From: UMGS1279 sp045630265
GTDB taxonomy: Bacteria; Bacillota; Clostridia; Oscillospirales; Acutalibacteraceae
Direction: 5' to 3'
NCBI GenBank assembly: GCA_045630265.1
Contig: JAZQSV010000031.1
Location: 1-19,161, forward strand
DNA: 19,161 bases
How positions within the stretch are numbered: the stretch's first letter is position 1; the number at the start of each line of letters is the position of its first letter. Shown here in pieces: positions 7,826-15,373 of the stretch. The position numbers and the translations under genes are program-made. Under the pieces are notes generated by a model. The model did no database searches and had not been told where the DNA came from. It saw nothing but the letters and a program-made list of their open reading frames with translations.

Positions 7826-9355
7826 ATGAAGAAGGTTCTATTTTTAAAAAATGCGGCGGTGCTTACCGTAACCTCCCTTTTGCTTAGAACTATAGGAATA
7901 TTTTTCAGAGTTTGGCTTACGGGGAAAATAGGGGCCGAGGGCATTGGCCTTTATCAGGTAGTGTTTTCGGTTTACGTTTTGGCCTCTACCTTTGCAACAA
8001 CGGGTATTGCTACCGCCGTTACAAGACTGGTTACCGAAAGACTTTCCTCAGGAGATAAAAAAGGGGCCGTAAGATCGCTAAGGTTAGCAATTTGTATATG
8101 CCTCGTGGCCGCTATTTTTACAACTCTTATAATTTTGCCCTTAGCACCTCAAATTGCAAAATATCTTGTGAAGGATATACGCGCGGCAAATGCATTAAAA
8201 ATTCTTTGTTTGGGGCTTCCCTTTATAGGTGTTTGCTCTTGTATTAGGGGATATTTTTTGGCAAGAAGAAGTACTCTCCCGCCCTGCCTTGCACAAATAG
8301 GGGAGCAGCTTGCAAGAATTTTGATTATAGCGCTTATTATTTCAAAAATTGGACATTTAGGGGTTACAGCAGCTGCGGCGGCGGTTATGGTAGGGGACGT
8401 AGCCTCAGAAATGCTTGGAGCTATACTTCTCTATGTATGCTTTTTGTTAGACAAAAAGCATATAAAACAAAGGGGTGCTACTTCGGGTGGAGTGCTAAGG
8501 GAAATTGTCAGAATATCTGCGCCAATTTCTTTCGGAAGATATTTACATACCGCTCTTCGCACTGCTGAAAATTTACTGACTCCAATATGCCTTTCCAAAT
8601 ATAAAAGCGCCAAGTTTTCGGGAATGGAACAGTTCGGAATGATAAAAGGAATGGCGCTCCCGCTGCTGCTTTTCCCCGCTTCTATACTTTCCTCTATTTC
8701 CACCTTGCTCGTTACCGAAATAACCGAAAGCGTAAACAAGGGGAACAAAAGGTCAATCGCCGAAAATAGCGAGAGGGTAATTTATATAACCTCTGTTTTC
8801 GGCTTTTTGGCGGCGGGAATTTTCTTCCTTAGCTCGGGGCATATTGGTAGGCTTGTCTACCAAAGCAGAGAGGTTGGATTTTTAATAAAGGCGCTTTCCC
8901 CGCTGGTCCCCTTTATGTATTTAGACCTTATTTGCGATGGCATTTTAAAGGGGCTCGACGGACAAAAAACCCTTTTCAAAACAAATGTTTTCGATTCAGC
9001 AGTAAGGGTAATCCTAGTGCTTATTTTGGTTCCAAAATATGGTATCCTAGGCTTTTTAGGGGTAATGCTTTTTAGTAATTTATATACTGCCCTTGCGGGT
9101 ATAATCAGAATTTCCAAAGATGCCGGATTTAAGCTAAGGGTTACTAAAATTTTTTTAAAACCGATTTTCTCGATTGCGGTGTCTGTTATAATTTCGGCTA
9201 AGCTTTTAAGCCCCATTACGGCTAATATCTGGTATCTGCTGGCTTCAGCGGCGGCAATAACGGTTTTGTATTTTTGCATTTTGTTTGTTTTGTCGGGCGG
9301 CAGCTATAAAAAAGTTGTAAACGGCTCTTCCTTTTTCGGTAAAAATAGTATATAA
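7826..9355 (+). CDS. SpoVB-like polysaccharide/lipid-linked sugar flippase (MOP superfamily)
   Basis: This 509-residue integral membrane protein is of the MOP exporter superfamily, polysaccharide-transport branch (SpoVB/YtgP/MurJ-like), with about 14 hydrophobic helices. The N-terminus is typical of the SpoVB group: LRTIGIFFRVWLTGKIGAEG and GLYQVVFSVYVLASTFATTGIA, with charged LVTERLSSGD after helix 2. Such proteins move lipid-linked sugars, including peptidoglycan precursors, across the membrane; SpoVB itself acts in spore cortex formation. Whether this copy serves spores or vegetative wall is unknown. I start at ATG 7826, with AGGTGG 9 nt upstream, rather than at the in-frame TTG 7784, which would overlap no ribosome site. 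A terminator lies just before it; no convincing promoter was found. ung follows 23 bp downstream, probably co-transcribed. Confidence 0.88.
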   Translation: MKKVLFLKNAAVLTVTSLLLRTIGIFFRVWLTGKIGAEGIGLYQVVFSVYVLASTFATTGIATAVTRLVTERLSSGDKKGAVRSLRLAICICLVAAIFTTLIILPLAPQIAKYLVKDIRAANALKILCLGLPFIGVCSCIRGYFLARRSTLPPCLAQIGEQLARILIIALIISKIGHLGVTAAAAAVMVGDVASEMLGAILLYVCFLLDKKHIKQRGATSGGVLREIVRISAPISFGRYLHTALRTAENLLTPICLSKYKSAKFSGMEQFGMIKGMALPLLLFPASILSSISTLLVTEITESVNKGNKRSIAENSERVIYITSVFGFLAAGIFFLSSGHIGRLVYQSREVGFLIKALSPLVPFMYLDLICDGILKGLDGQKTLFKTNVFDSAVRVILVLILVPKYGILGFLGVMLFSNLYTALAGIIRISKDAGFKLRVTKIFLKPIFSIAVSVIISAKLLSPITANIWYLLASAAAITVLYFCILFVLSGGSYKKVVNGSSFFGKNSI

Positions 9356-9378
9356 TTTTATAAAAGGAGGGGATAGGT

Positions 9379-10047
9379 ATGGTACATATAGGAAATGACT
9401 GGGACGAAATATTAAAGGACGAATTTAAAAAGCCATATTATAAGCTTTTAAGACAATTTTTAAAGGAAGAATATAAAAGCCGTACCATCTACCCCAAGAT
9501 GGAGGATATTTTTAACGCCTTAAAGCTAACCCCCTTTGAAAAGGTTAAGGCTGTTATAATAGGTCAGGACCCCTACCACGGAGAAAACCAAGCTCACGGA
9601 CTTTGTTTTTCGGTTAAAAAGGGCACTTCGCTTCCGCCGTCGCTACAAAACATATACAAGGAAATGGAAAGCGACCTTGGCATAAAAACCCCACAGCATG
9701 GGGAACTAACCTCACTTGCAAGGCAGGGTGTACTTATGCTAAATACGGTGCTAACTGTAAGGGAAGGTGCCGCCGCAAGCCATAGGGGTCAGGGCTGGGA
9801 AAATTTAACCGACCGCATAATAGCAGAGCTTAATAATAAAACAACCCCCGTAGTTTTTATACTTTGGGGTAAGCCCGCATCCGATAAAGCTAGGGTAATA
9901 ACCAACCCTATTCACCTAAAGCTTTATGCACCGCATCCAAGCCCACTATCGGCGTATAGGGGCTTTTTCGGGTCTAAACCATTTTCAAAGACTAACGACT
10001 TTTTGGTTAGAAACGGAATAGAGCCCATTAATTGGCAGATAGGGTAG
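9379..10047 (+). CDS. ung: Uracil-DNA glycosylase (family 1)
   Basis: Ung removes uracil from DNA by cutting the N-glycosidic bond, the first step of base-excision repair after cytosine deamination or dUMP misincorporation. All family 1 motifs are intact in this 222-residue protein: the water-activating GQDPYHG (62-68, D64), LLNTVLTV-type (about 120-127), LWGKPA (162-167) and HPSPLSAYRG (186-195, H186). AGGAGGGG lies about 6 nt before the ATG. The last codon pair (Gly, TAG) is supplied by the left inverted end of the adjacent 296-bp element; the natural C-terminus probably read NWQID with a TAA stop before the insertion, so function should be unaffected. Confidence 0.97.
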   Translation: MVHIGNDWDEILKDEFKKPYYKLLRQFLKEEYKSRTIYPKMEDIFNALKLTPFEKVKAVIIGQDPYHGENQAHGLCFSVKKGTSLPPSLQNIYKEMESDLGIKTPQHGELTSLARQGVLMLNTVLTVREGAAASHRGQGWENLTDRIIAELNNKTTPVVFILWGKPASDKARVITNPIHLKLYAPHPSPLSAYRGFFGSKPFSKTNDFLVRNGIEPINWQIG

Positions 10048-10335
10048 AACGACATACCCTAGGGTAGAGCGATATATCCTAACACGTTTTTAAAAGGCAG
10101 ATTTTCGCTCTATTTTTGTTAAAATACTCGTAAATCCGAAAGGATTTACTCCGTTTTTGCCTTTATAGAACAAAAATCCTCTCTTTTAAAAATCTTCGAC
10201 CTCAAGGTGAGGAGATTTTGTGTGATTTTTGTTCATTTAAGGTGCGGTAATGCTTTCGCCTTACAAGAATTAAATGGGCAAAAAGCACCAAAATATGCCG
10301 CTTTGAGGCGGGTTCGGGTATGTCGTTCTACCCTA
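10040..10335. mobile_element. MITE-like non-coding element with perfect 20-bp inverted ends
   Basis: TAGGGTAGAACGACATACCC at 10040-10059 is the exact reverse complement of 10316-10335. The outermost bases are TA on both sides, matching an 18-bp terminal inverted repeat plus a duplicated TA target, as made by IS630/Tc1-mariner transposases. No ORF of useful length lies inside. The interior is full of small stems: 10065-10072/10105-10112, a GAAA-capped 8-bp hairpin at 10130-10149, an 11-bp stem 10168-10178/10224-10234 with an inner CCTCA/TGAGG hairpin, and 10234-10240/10270-10276 with an inner AAGGTG/CGCCTT stem. It fills the 314-bp gap between ung and the zinc-ribbon gene. No copy of the matching transposase is in the window. 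A purely regulatory RNA is the alternative, but the TA-bounded perfect ends favour a transposed element. Confidence 0.72.
10060..10079. repeat. Imperfect direct copy of the element's left end
   Basis: The 20 bases immediately inside the left end (TAGGGTAGAGCGATATATCC) match the left inverted repeat at 17 of 20 positions, making a head-to-tail pair. It has no equally long partner near the right end, although its TAGAGCGA segment pairs with TCGCTCTA at 10105-10112. It may be a second transposase-binding site or a relic of an earlier insertion. Confidence 0.6.
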
Positions 10336-10361
10336 GATTAAAAAAGCAAAGGAGAATAAAA

Positions 10362-11396
10362 ATGTATTGTAAAAACTGTGGTATTGAACTGGAAAACGGA
10401 GCAAAATTTTGCGCAAACTGTGGCACCGAGCAGGACGAAATAAAAGTAACTGTAGAGCAAAATGTAGAGCCCGAAGCTTTGGCGGTCGAGCCGGTAGCCG
10501 CTACCGTAGCACCTGCCGCACCAACAGTGGCGCAAACACAAACCATCTCAACCGACCCACCGCTACTCGCAGGGATTAAAAATATTTTGGGCTCAAAGCT
10601 TTTCCTTGTTGCCGCTATTTTATTCTCGGTAAGCGTTGCGATGTCGTTTTTTGCAGGGATGATAGGAACACCCACAAGCCCGTCCGACGTTATATCGGCG
10701 CTTGAGGAAATAGAAATTCCTGAGGAGCTTGAAGAGCTAATACCAATGGATCAAATTATAGAATATTTCAAAAGCCAAGAAGGAAAAGATGCGCTTGACA
10801 GTTCCTCTAGTATAAACATATCTATAAACATAGTACCAATACTAACCTTGGTGGGACTGTGGCTTTTGTTTGGCTCTGCAAAGGATAGTAGCAATAAGAC
10901 ATTAAATGCGGGACTTAAAATATTAAAGGCTTCCCAAATTATTAGTCTTGTTTTAAGCTTTGTGGCAGCCGGCGTTATGCTGATTTTAGGGTTGTGCACA
11001 CCCTTAATAATCGAGCTTATTCCTGCAACCGACCCCGAACATGAAATTGCGCTAACCGTAGGTATAGTAGTATTTTGTGCCATTATGTTTATTGCCTTTG
11101 CCATTGTGGGGGTATTTTATATAGTTATTTGTACCGCGATTGGCTCGGCACAAAAGATAGTAAACGGCCAGGTAACACTAAGAGGCATAAATTTTGTAAT
11201 GGGCTACCTTTTTGCCATTGCAGGAATGACCCTTATGGGAGCGTTTGCAAGCTGGCAAGGTATTTTGGTGCAGGCACCCTTGGTAGCGGTCTATGTTATT
11301 TTAGGCATTTTAATTATTAAATTCAAATCGGCCGTTAAGCCATTTGTAAAACCTTTCTACGAGCAGTATATGCCTGCGGAAGTTGTAGAAGAGTAA
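10362..11396 (+). CDS. Zinc-ribbon membrane protein of unknown function
   Basis: This is a 344-residue protein I cannot assign to a named family beyond its architecture. It begins with a small zinc ribbon, CKNC at 3-6 and CANC at 17-20, followed by an acidic and Ala/Pro-rich linker (about 24-65) and about six hydrophobic helices spanning residues 78 to 335, with a glutamate-rich loop near 115-140. Zinc-ribbon-plus-membrane proteins are common in Clostridia and are usually of unknown role. I use ATG 10362, with AAAGGAG 7 nt upstream; the in-frame ATG at 10320 lies inside the right end of the mobile element and has no ribosome site. Without that element the gene would start 20 bp after ung, so it was probably once the tail of the flippase-ung operon. 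A terminator follows at 11424. Confidence 0.82.
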   Translation: MYCKNCGIELENGAKFCANCGTEQDEIKVTVEQNVEPEALAVEPVAATVAPAAPTVAQTQTISTDPPLLAGIKNILGSKLFLVAAILFSVSVAMSFFAGMIGTPTSPSDVISALEEIEIPEELEELIPMDQIIEYFKSQEGKDALDSSSSINISINIVPILTLVGLWLLFGSAKDSSNKTLNAGLKILKASQIISLVLSFVAAGVMLILGLCTPLIIELIPATDPEHEIALTVGIVVFCAIMFIAFAIVGVFYIVICTAIGSAQKIVNGQVTLRGINFVMGYLFAIAGMTLMGAFASWQGILVQAPLVAVYVILGILIIKFKSAVKPFVKPFYEQYMPAEVVEE

Positions 11397-11423
11397 GAAA
11401 ATTTTAAGTTAATAGAAAAATTT

Positions 11424-11470
11424 AACCCCTATGGATAGCGGAAAGCCGCCGACCATAGGGGTTTAGTTTT
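11424..11470. terminator. Bidirectional terminator between zinc-ribbon gene and tadA
   Basis: AACCCCTATGG (11424-11434) pairs with CCATAGGGGTT (11453-11463), with an inner GCGG/CCGC hairpin (11438-11441, 11446-11449). TAGTTTTT follows on plus and AAATTTTTCT on minus, so both convergent transcripts can end here. Confidence 0.85.
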
Positions 11471-11479
11471 TACTATGTT

Positions 11480-11926
11480 TTATTTTTCTCTTCGCTCTTT
11501 AAAAAAGCTTTGAAGCAGCTCTAAGCATTCCTTTTCCATTATGCCGCCGTAAACGGTGGGTTTATTCGGCAAATTAAAGGAGTACATATTAAGGGCTGAA
11601 TCAAGCGCGCCTTTTTGGGGGTCAAAGGCGCCGAAAACAACCTCGCTCACCCTTGCATTTAGCGCCGCGCCCGCACACATTGGGCAGGGCTCAAGGGTTA
11701 CGTAAAGTTCACAACCTGAAAGCCGAAAATCTCCCAAAGCATTGGCGGCTGCCCTTAGGGCTAAAACCTCAGCGTGGGCGGTGGGATCCTTTGTGCTTTC
11801 GGTAAGGTTGTGGGCGGCAGAGATTATCTCACCGTTTTTAACAACCACTGCTCCAATGGGAACCTCCCCTATTTTTGCCGCCTCTTTTGCTTTTAAAAGC
11901 GCCGCTTCCATAAATTTTCTGTTCAT
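11480..11926 (-). CDS. tadA: tRNA-specific adenosine deaminase TadA
   Basis: TadA deaminates the wobble adenosine 34 of tRNA-Arg(ACG) to inosine, letting one tRNA read several arginine codons; it is normally essential. The 148-residue protein carries the zinc-dependent cytidine/deoxycytidylate deaminase motifs: HAE at 51-53 (zinc His and proton-shuttling Glu) and PCPMC at 80-84 (two zinc cysteines), plus the substrate-pocket segment KDPTAHAEVLALR. Its length is at the short, bacterial-TadA end of the family. It starts 3 bp after the CPBP protease stop codon with only a weak GGCGGTG ribosome site, so translational coupling is likely. It is the last gene of the minus-strand operon. Confidence 0.95.
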   Translation of the reverse strand: MNRKFMEAALLKAKEAAKIGEVPIGAVVVKNGEIISAAHNLTESTKDPTAHAEVLALRAAANALGDFRLSGCELYVTLEPCPMCAGAALNARVSEVVFGAFDPQKGALDSALNMYSFNLPNKPTVYGGIMEKECLELLQSFFKERREK

Positions 11927-11929
11927 ATA

Positions 11930-12943
11930 CTACACCGCCGGGGAAAATTGGTTAAGCAGTATTTCAAATAGCACAAATACGGTAGCCACAATAACTGTGG
12001 GGGAACCCATAAGCCACCAAAACCTTTGTTTTGCGGTGGAATGGTGGGGAGTTTTGGCAAAATCAAAAAGGCGACCTTTTTTTAAGGTGAGTAGCCGAAC
12101 ACCCAAAAAGCCAAAACCAATGGCGCCTAAAATTATAATGTTAAAAATAAGGTTAATGCCATCGCCCAGTCCAAGTTCGCTTAAGTATTTAAAGCAAACG
12201 GATAGGAAGTTGTTTATAAAGTGGATTATAATTCCTGTCCATATAGAGCCGCTTTCAACCACCGCAAACCCAAGCACGAGTCCAACCAAAAAGGCAAATG
12301 GTATCTGCACAAGGTTGCCGTGAATAAGGCCGAAAAGCACGGCCGAGGTGAAAATTGCAAAGGGCTTGCCAAATTTTAAAAGAGAGCCGAGCAAAGCGCC
12401 TCTAAAGAAAAACTCTTCTAAAAGCGCAGGAAAAACGGCTACCGAGATAACGGTAAATATAAAACCGAAAAGGCCTCTTGGAGTTTCAAAATCGCCACCC
12501 TTTAACTCACCTAAAAAGGAAAGACTTGCCTGCATTATAGAAACGGCTATGTTTGCGGCGTAGCAAAAACCAACACCAATAAGAATAAGCGGCACGAGAG
12601 TACCTTTTTCGGGTGCCGCAAAAGAAATGCGGCTACGCTCGTTTGTTATTTTTATTAGAAGTAGTCCGCCTCCCAAAAAGCCCATTACAGACACCACTGT
12701 ATTTATAGCAAGGGTTAAAAATGGGTCGCTTACTAAATCGGCTTTTCCTAAAATTGCTGTGCCGATGCCAATCGAAAAGGAAATAATAAGTGTTACTCCA
12801 AAGAAAAAAAGAAGTGCGGCGCCAATTTTGTTGCCGGTTTTTCTTACCGCCCTTTTTTCAAAGTACTGTGGCGGCGGGGCAGGAGTATATACACAAGCGC
12901 CGCCCTCGGGGTTAAATCCGTTTTGAAAGTTACTGTTGTTCAT
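11930..12943 (-). CDS. CPBP-family intramembrane glutamic protease
   Basis: This 337-residue multi-pass protein of the CPBP (CAAX prenyl protease-like/Rce1, ABI) family has about eight hydrophobic segments. All active-site signatures are present: the EE of EEFFFRG (176-182), the His of FGLIHGN (208) and HFINN (241-245). Bacterial members are linked to peptide maturation, bacteriocin self-immunity and protein processing, but no substrate is evident here, and no small peptide gene was seen next to it. The first ~35 residues are a cytoplasmic-looking Pro/Asn-rich extension not needed for the fold. AAAGGAG lies 7 nt before the ATG. It sits between the YjjG-like phosphatase (17 bp upstream) and tadA (3 bp downstream) in one operon. 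Confidence 0.92.
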   Translation of the reverse strand: MNNSNFQNGFNPEGGACVYTPAPPPQYFEKRAVRKTGNKIGAALLFFFGVTLIISFSIGIGTAILGKADLVSDPFLTLAINTVVSVMGFLGGGLLLIKITNERSRISFAAPEKGTLVPLILIGVGFCYAANIAVSIMQASLSFLGELKGGDFETPRGLFGFIFTVISVAVFPALLEEFFFRGALLGSLLKFGKPFAIFTSAVLFGLIHGNLVQIPFAFLVGLVLGFAVVESGSIWTGIIIHFINNFLSVCFKYLSELGLGDGINLIFNIIILGAIGFGFLGVRLLTLKKGRLFDFAKTPHHSTAKQRFWWLMGSPTVIVATVFVLFEILLNQFSPAV

Positions 12944-12960
12944 ATAAACTCCTTTCTAAA

Positions 12961-13644
12961 TTATCCCTTTAAAAGATTTAGAATTTCTTTTAAGGAAGTT
13001 ACTCTATAGGTGTAAAGTTCCTCTCCGCCGCCCTTTCCTCTAAGGTCAACGTAGCAGGAGTCAAGCCCTGAATTTTTTGCTCCCAAAACATCGCTTGTAA
13101 GGGAGTCGCCCAACACTAAAACCTCGCTTTTAGGCGGGTTTTTAAGGTCGCTTAAAATAATGTCGAAAAATTCCTTTTCGGGTTTTTGTGTGCCCAGGGC
13201 TTCGGATATGTAAATCCCGCCGTCAAAATATTTTTCAAGACCCGAAAGGGCAATGCGGGATTTTTGAATGGGCAAATGGCCGTTTGTGGCGGCAATAAGG
13301 GTGTGGTTTTTGCTTAAAGCTTTAAGTAGCTCTTTAGCGCCGTCATAAACAAAGCCGCAAAGGGAAAGCTTGTCAAAGTAATCGTCGCTAAGCTTTTCGG
13401 GAGAAAGCTCTTTGCCAACCACCTTTAAAAATCTTTCAAACCTGCCCGTAAAAATTTCTTCTCTTTTTATATCGCCACGCTCAAAGCTTTCCCAAAATTC
13501 CTTGTTTATTTTGGAATAGAGCTCTATAGTTTGGTCCGAATCATCAATTCCGTGCCGCGTGAACACCTTGGCAATGGCTGTTTTTTCGGCAAGCTTAAAG
13601 TCCATTAGTGTATCGTCTAAATCAAAAATAAGATATTTGTACAT
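12961..13644 (-). CDS. HAD-family phosphatase, YjjG-type nucleotidase
   Basis: This 227-residue haloacid-dehalogenase-like hydrolase best matches the YjjG/YfnB subgroup, which removes phosphate from non-canonical pyrimidine nucleotides. Motif I is FDLDDTL (D8 nucleophile, D10 acid/base), motif II the TNGH around residue 120, motif III the lysine in GTQKPEKEFF, and motif IV LGDSLTSD. The helical cap lies between motifs I and II (about residues 17-85). I use ATG 13644, which has GAGGA about 5 nt upstream and follows the RING-like gene's stop codon by 8 bp; the longer in-frame start at 13686 would overlap that gene and lacks a ribosome site. House-cleaning of damaged nucleotides would fit the Nudix gene at the head of the same operon, but substrate is inferred from family only. 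Confidence 0.88.
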   Translation of the reverse strand: MYKYLIFDLDDTLMDFKLAEKTAIAKVFTRHGIDDSDQTIELYSKINKEFWESFERGDIKREEIFTGRFERFLKVVGKELSPEKLSDDYFDKLSLCGFVYDGAKELLKALSKNHTLIAATNGHLPIQKSRIALSGLEKYFDGGIYISEALGTQKPEKEFFDIILSDLKNPPKSEVLVLGDSLTSDVLGAKNSGLDSCYVDLRGKGGGEELYTYRVTSLKEILNLLKG

Positions 13645-13652
13645 AACGTCCT

Positions 13653-14606
13653 CTATAAAAGTGAAAATATAAGGTAGGGTAGCCACTGAAATGCCATAAG
13701 ACCCAATATACCAAGTAGCGGGTTTATTCCGCCGCGTCTGTGCATACGAAGCTCTACGCTATCAGCACTTTCCTCGTCGTTTTTGGCGGCGGCAATACGC
13801 TCTATTGCATTTTTGCGGTAAAAATAATCTCCGAATATTCCCGAAATAATTCGGGTGGCGACATTAAGAACACCTCCCAAAAGGAATAGCATTAGCGGCA
13901 CAATTTCAATACTTTCAAGGTTTTCGGCGAAATATGTTGCCAACTCTGTCATGGTTGCAAAGGACATTCCCTCAACGGCAAAGTTTATAGACAAGGTCAT
14001 TACGCTTGAAAGCAAAAGTAAAAGGAAAAACATAATTCCGGGGAAATAAATTTTCCTGTAAAAATACCAGGCATTGGGAAACAAAAATGCCGCCCAGTTC
14101 CAGGAAGCTTTGTTGTCTTTTGAAAGGGAGAAAAACTTTCTTACGTACCTTGGGGTATTTACGGCCGTGTAAATGGCCACCTCTTTTGGGGAGGAGCCGT
14201 CCTCTAGTCTTGCATTTTCGGGAACGCCGCCAAGCGGGTCAACCGGCAAACCACCCAAATATGGGGTGGCAATAAGCGGAATGGGGGTCTGACAGTTGGG
14301 ACAAAGGTCGGTGCCGTTATCTACAACCGTTTTGCAGTTCGGACAAACGGTTTTAATTTTAACCTCGCCGCCGCCAAAGCGGGATTTTGCTTCGGCTTTC
14401 GGGGCTTCGGGCTCCTTTTCGGGGGGTTCGGGTCGCTTATATTGTTTATCGGTGCCGTGAAGCTCCTTTAGTCCGCACTCGCCCTTTGCCGCGTAGCAGT
14501 CCCTGTGGTGTGGAGCGCCACATTCGGGGCAAAAAACAAGGTCGTCATCATCAAATAAATAACCATTACAAACGGGACATTTTTGCCCCTCAACAGTAAG
14601 TGCCAT
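13653..14606 (-). CDS. RING-finger-like and zinc-ribbon protein with C-terminal DUF2628 membrane domain
   Basis: This 317-residue protein has two N-terminal metal-binding modules. The first resembles prokaryotic RING finger: C10, C13, C26, C29, H33/H34, C37 and C44 in cross-brace spacing. The second is a compact zinc ribbon, CPNC (88-91) and CPNC (102-105), after a Glu/Pro-rich charged linker. The C-terminal half (about 155-290) matches DUF2628: SWNWAAFLFPNAWYFYRK then hydrophobic helices at about 190-215, 235-265 and 295-317. DUF2628 proteins are membrane proteins of unknown function; RING-like domains in bacteria do not imply ubiquitin ligase activity. TTAAGGAG lies about 5 nt before the ATG. 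It is second in an operon after the Nudix gene. Role unknown; possible scaffold or sensor at the membrane. Confidence 0.8.
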   Translation of the reverse strand: MALTVEGQKCPVCNGYLFDDDDLVFCPECGAPHHRDCYAAKGECGLKELHGTDKQYKRPEPPEKEPEAPKAEAKSRFGGGEVKIKTVCPNCKTVVDNGTDLCPNCQTPIPLIATPYLGGLPVDPLGGVPENARLEDGSSPKEVAIYTAVNTPRYVRKFFSLSKDNKASWNWAAFLFPNAWYFYRKIYFPGIMFFLLLLLSSVMTLSINFAVEGMSFATMTELATYFAENLESIEIVPLMLFLLGGVLNVATRIISGIFGDYFYRKNAIERIAAAKNDEESADSVELRMHRRGGINPLLGILGLMAFQWLPYLIFSLL

Positions 14607-14642
14607 AAAATTCTCCTTAAGGGTAAAAGCAAAGCTTTTGTC

Positions 14643-15158
14643 CTAATCGTTTTGTTTTATTTCATCAACAAGGCGCCAAATGTTTTCAAAATACTCCTTG
14701 CCGTAGTTGTGGTATTCGCCACTTTGTATCATATTCATTAGGGTAGTTTTGTTAACCCATTTTGCCTCTGCAACCTCGCTTTTTTGAAGCCGAAGCTGCG
14801 GCACCTTTGCCAAGGTTTTAATGGTCCATACGTCAACAAAGGAGTTGCGCCTTTTAATACGGGTTACAAATTTTAAACTCTCCTCCGAGGAGGGAATTCC
14901 AAGCTCCTCGTAAAGCTCCCTGGCCGCGGCGGTGAAGGAGCTCTCACCCGAAATGGCTGCGCCGCCCGTTGCCGCCCAAATGCCGGGCATCATACGTTTG
15001 GTTTTAGAACGTTTTTGAATTAAAAGACTGCCATATTCGTTAACAGGCCAAATGTGAACAACAAGGTGAAACTCGCCCGACTTTAGGGTGCTGTTGCCCC
15101 TTACGGCAGTTTGCCCTGTTTTCTCTCCTTTATAATTTAAAATATCCCAGGTTTCCAT
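14643..15158 (-). CDS. Nudix hydrolase
   Basis: This 171-residue Nudix-superfamily protein cleaves a nucleoside diphosphate linked to another moiety. The 23-residue Nudix box is perfect at 66-88: Gly, five residues, Glu72, seven residues, then REL-Y-EE-L-GI. The N-terminal segment WDILNYKGEKTG and LLIQKRSKTKRMMPG resemble the group that includes the IPP-isomerase-like and YfcD-like enzymes, so the substrate could be a nucleotide sugar or isoprenoid diphosphate as well as a damaged nucleotide. The start has GAGGA about 6 nt upstream and a promoter at 15186-15214, making this the first gene of the minus-strand operon ending with tadA. A weak AAAAGC/GCTTTT hairpin follows its stop but looks too small to terminate. 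Confidence 0.93.
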   Translation of the reverse strand: METWDILNYKGEKTGQTAVRGNSTLKSGEFHLVVHIWPVNEYGSLLIQKRSKTKRMMPGIWAATGGAAISGESSFTAAARELYEELGIPSSEESLKFVTRIKRRNSFVDVWTIKTLAKVPQLRLQKSEVAEAKWVNKTTLMNMIQSGEYHNYGKEYFENIWRLVDEIKQND

Positions 15159-15185
15159 AAATCGTCCTCGTACCGTTTAAGGTAT

Positions 15186-15214
15186 ATAATATAATAACAC
15201 ATATATTTTACCAA
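15186..15214 (-). promoter_or_regulatory. Candidate promoter of the Nudix-to-tadA operon
   Basis: On the minus strand TTGGTA (complement of 15209-15214) and TATTAT (complement of 15186-15191) are separated by 17 bp and lie 28 bp from the Nudix start codon. The flank is very AT-rich, which lowers the specificity of this call. Confidence 0.5.
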
Positions 15215-15344
15215 ATTATTACCAATGTTACAATAGTTTTAAAACTTTTTTGTAAAATAAAAATGCACCGCTATAAAATTTTAAATTTTTTCTTAAAATT
15301 TGTCATATTTTTAAAACCCGCCGCATATATTTTATTAAGGGGTA

Positions 15345-15373
15345 TTGTAAAAAAATGGAAAATATTGTAAAAT
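15345..15373 (+). promoter_or_regulatory. Candidate promoter and repeats upstream of the RHS gene
   Basis: TTGTAA (15345-15350) and TAAAAT (15368-15373) are 17 bp apart and 38 bp before the start codon. ATTGTAAAA occurs twice, exactly 20 bp apart (15344-15352 and 15364-15372), overlapping the promoter. TATTGTA (15363-15369) is also an inverted repeat with TACAATA (15380-15386). Any of these could bind a regulator of the giant gene; background AT-richness makes this tentative. Confidence 0.4.

Noticed and set aside
10127..10276. CRISPR-like or tandem-repeat reading of the hairpins after ung
   Set aside because: The complementary segments are all different from each other and unevenly spaced; there is no repeat-spacer periodicity.
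10320..10361. Upstream in-frame ATG that would extend the zinc-ribbon protein by 14 residues
   Set aside because: This start lies in the inverted end of the mobile element with no ribosome site, while ATG 10362 has AAAGGAG at ideal spacing.
11742..12323. 193-codon plus-strand open frame
   Set aside because: It is antisense to tadA and the CPBP protease, both with complete active-site motifs; the predicted product is low in recognisable structure and lacks a ribosome site.
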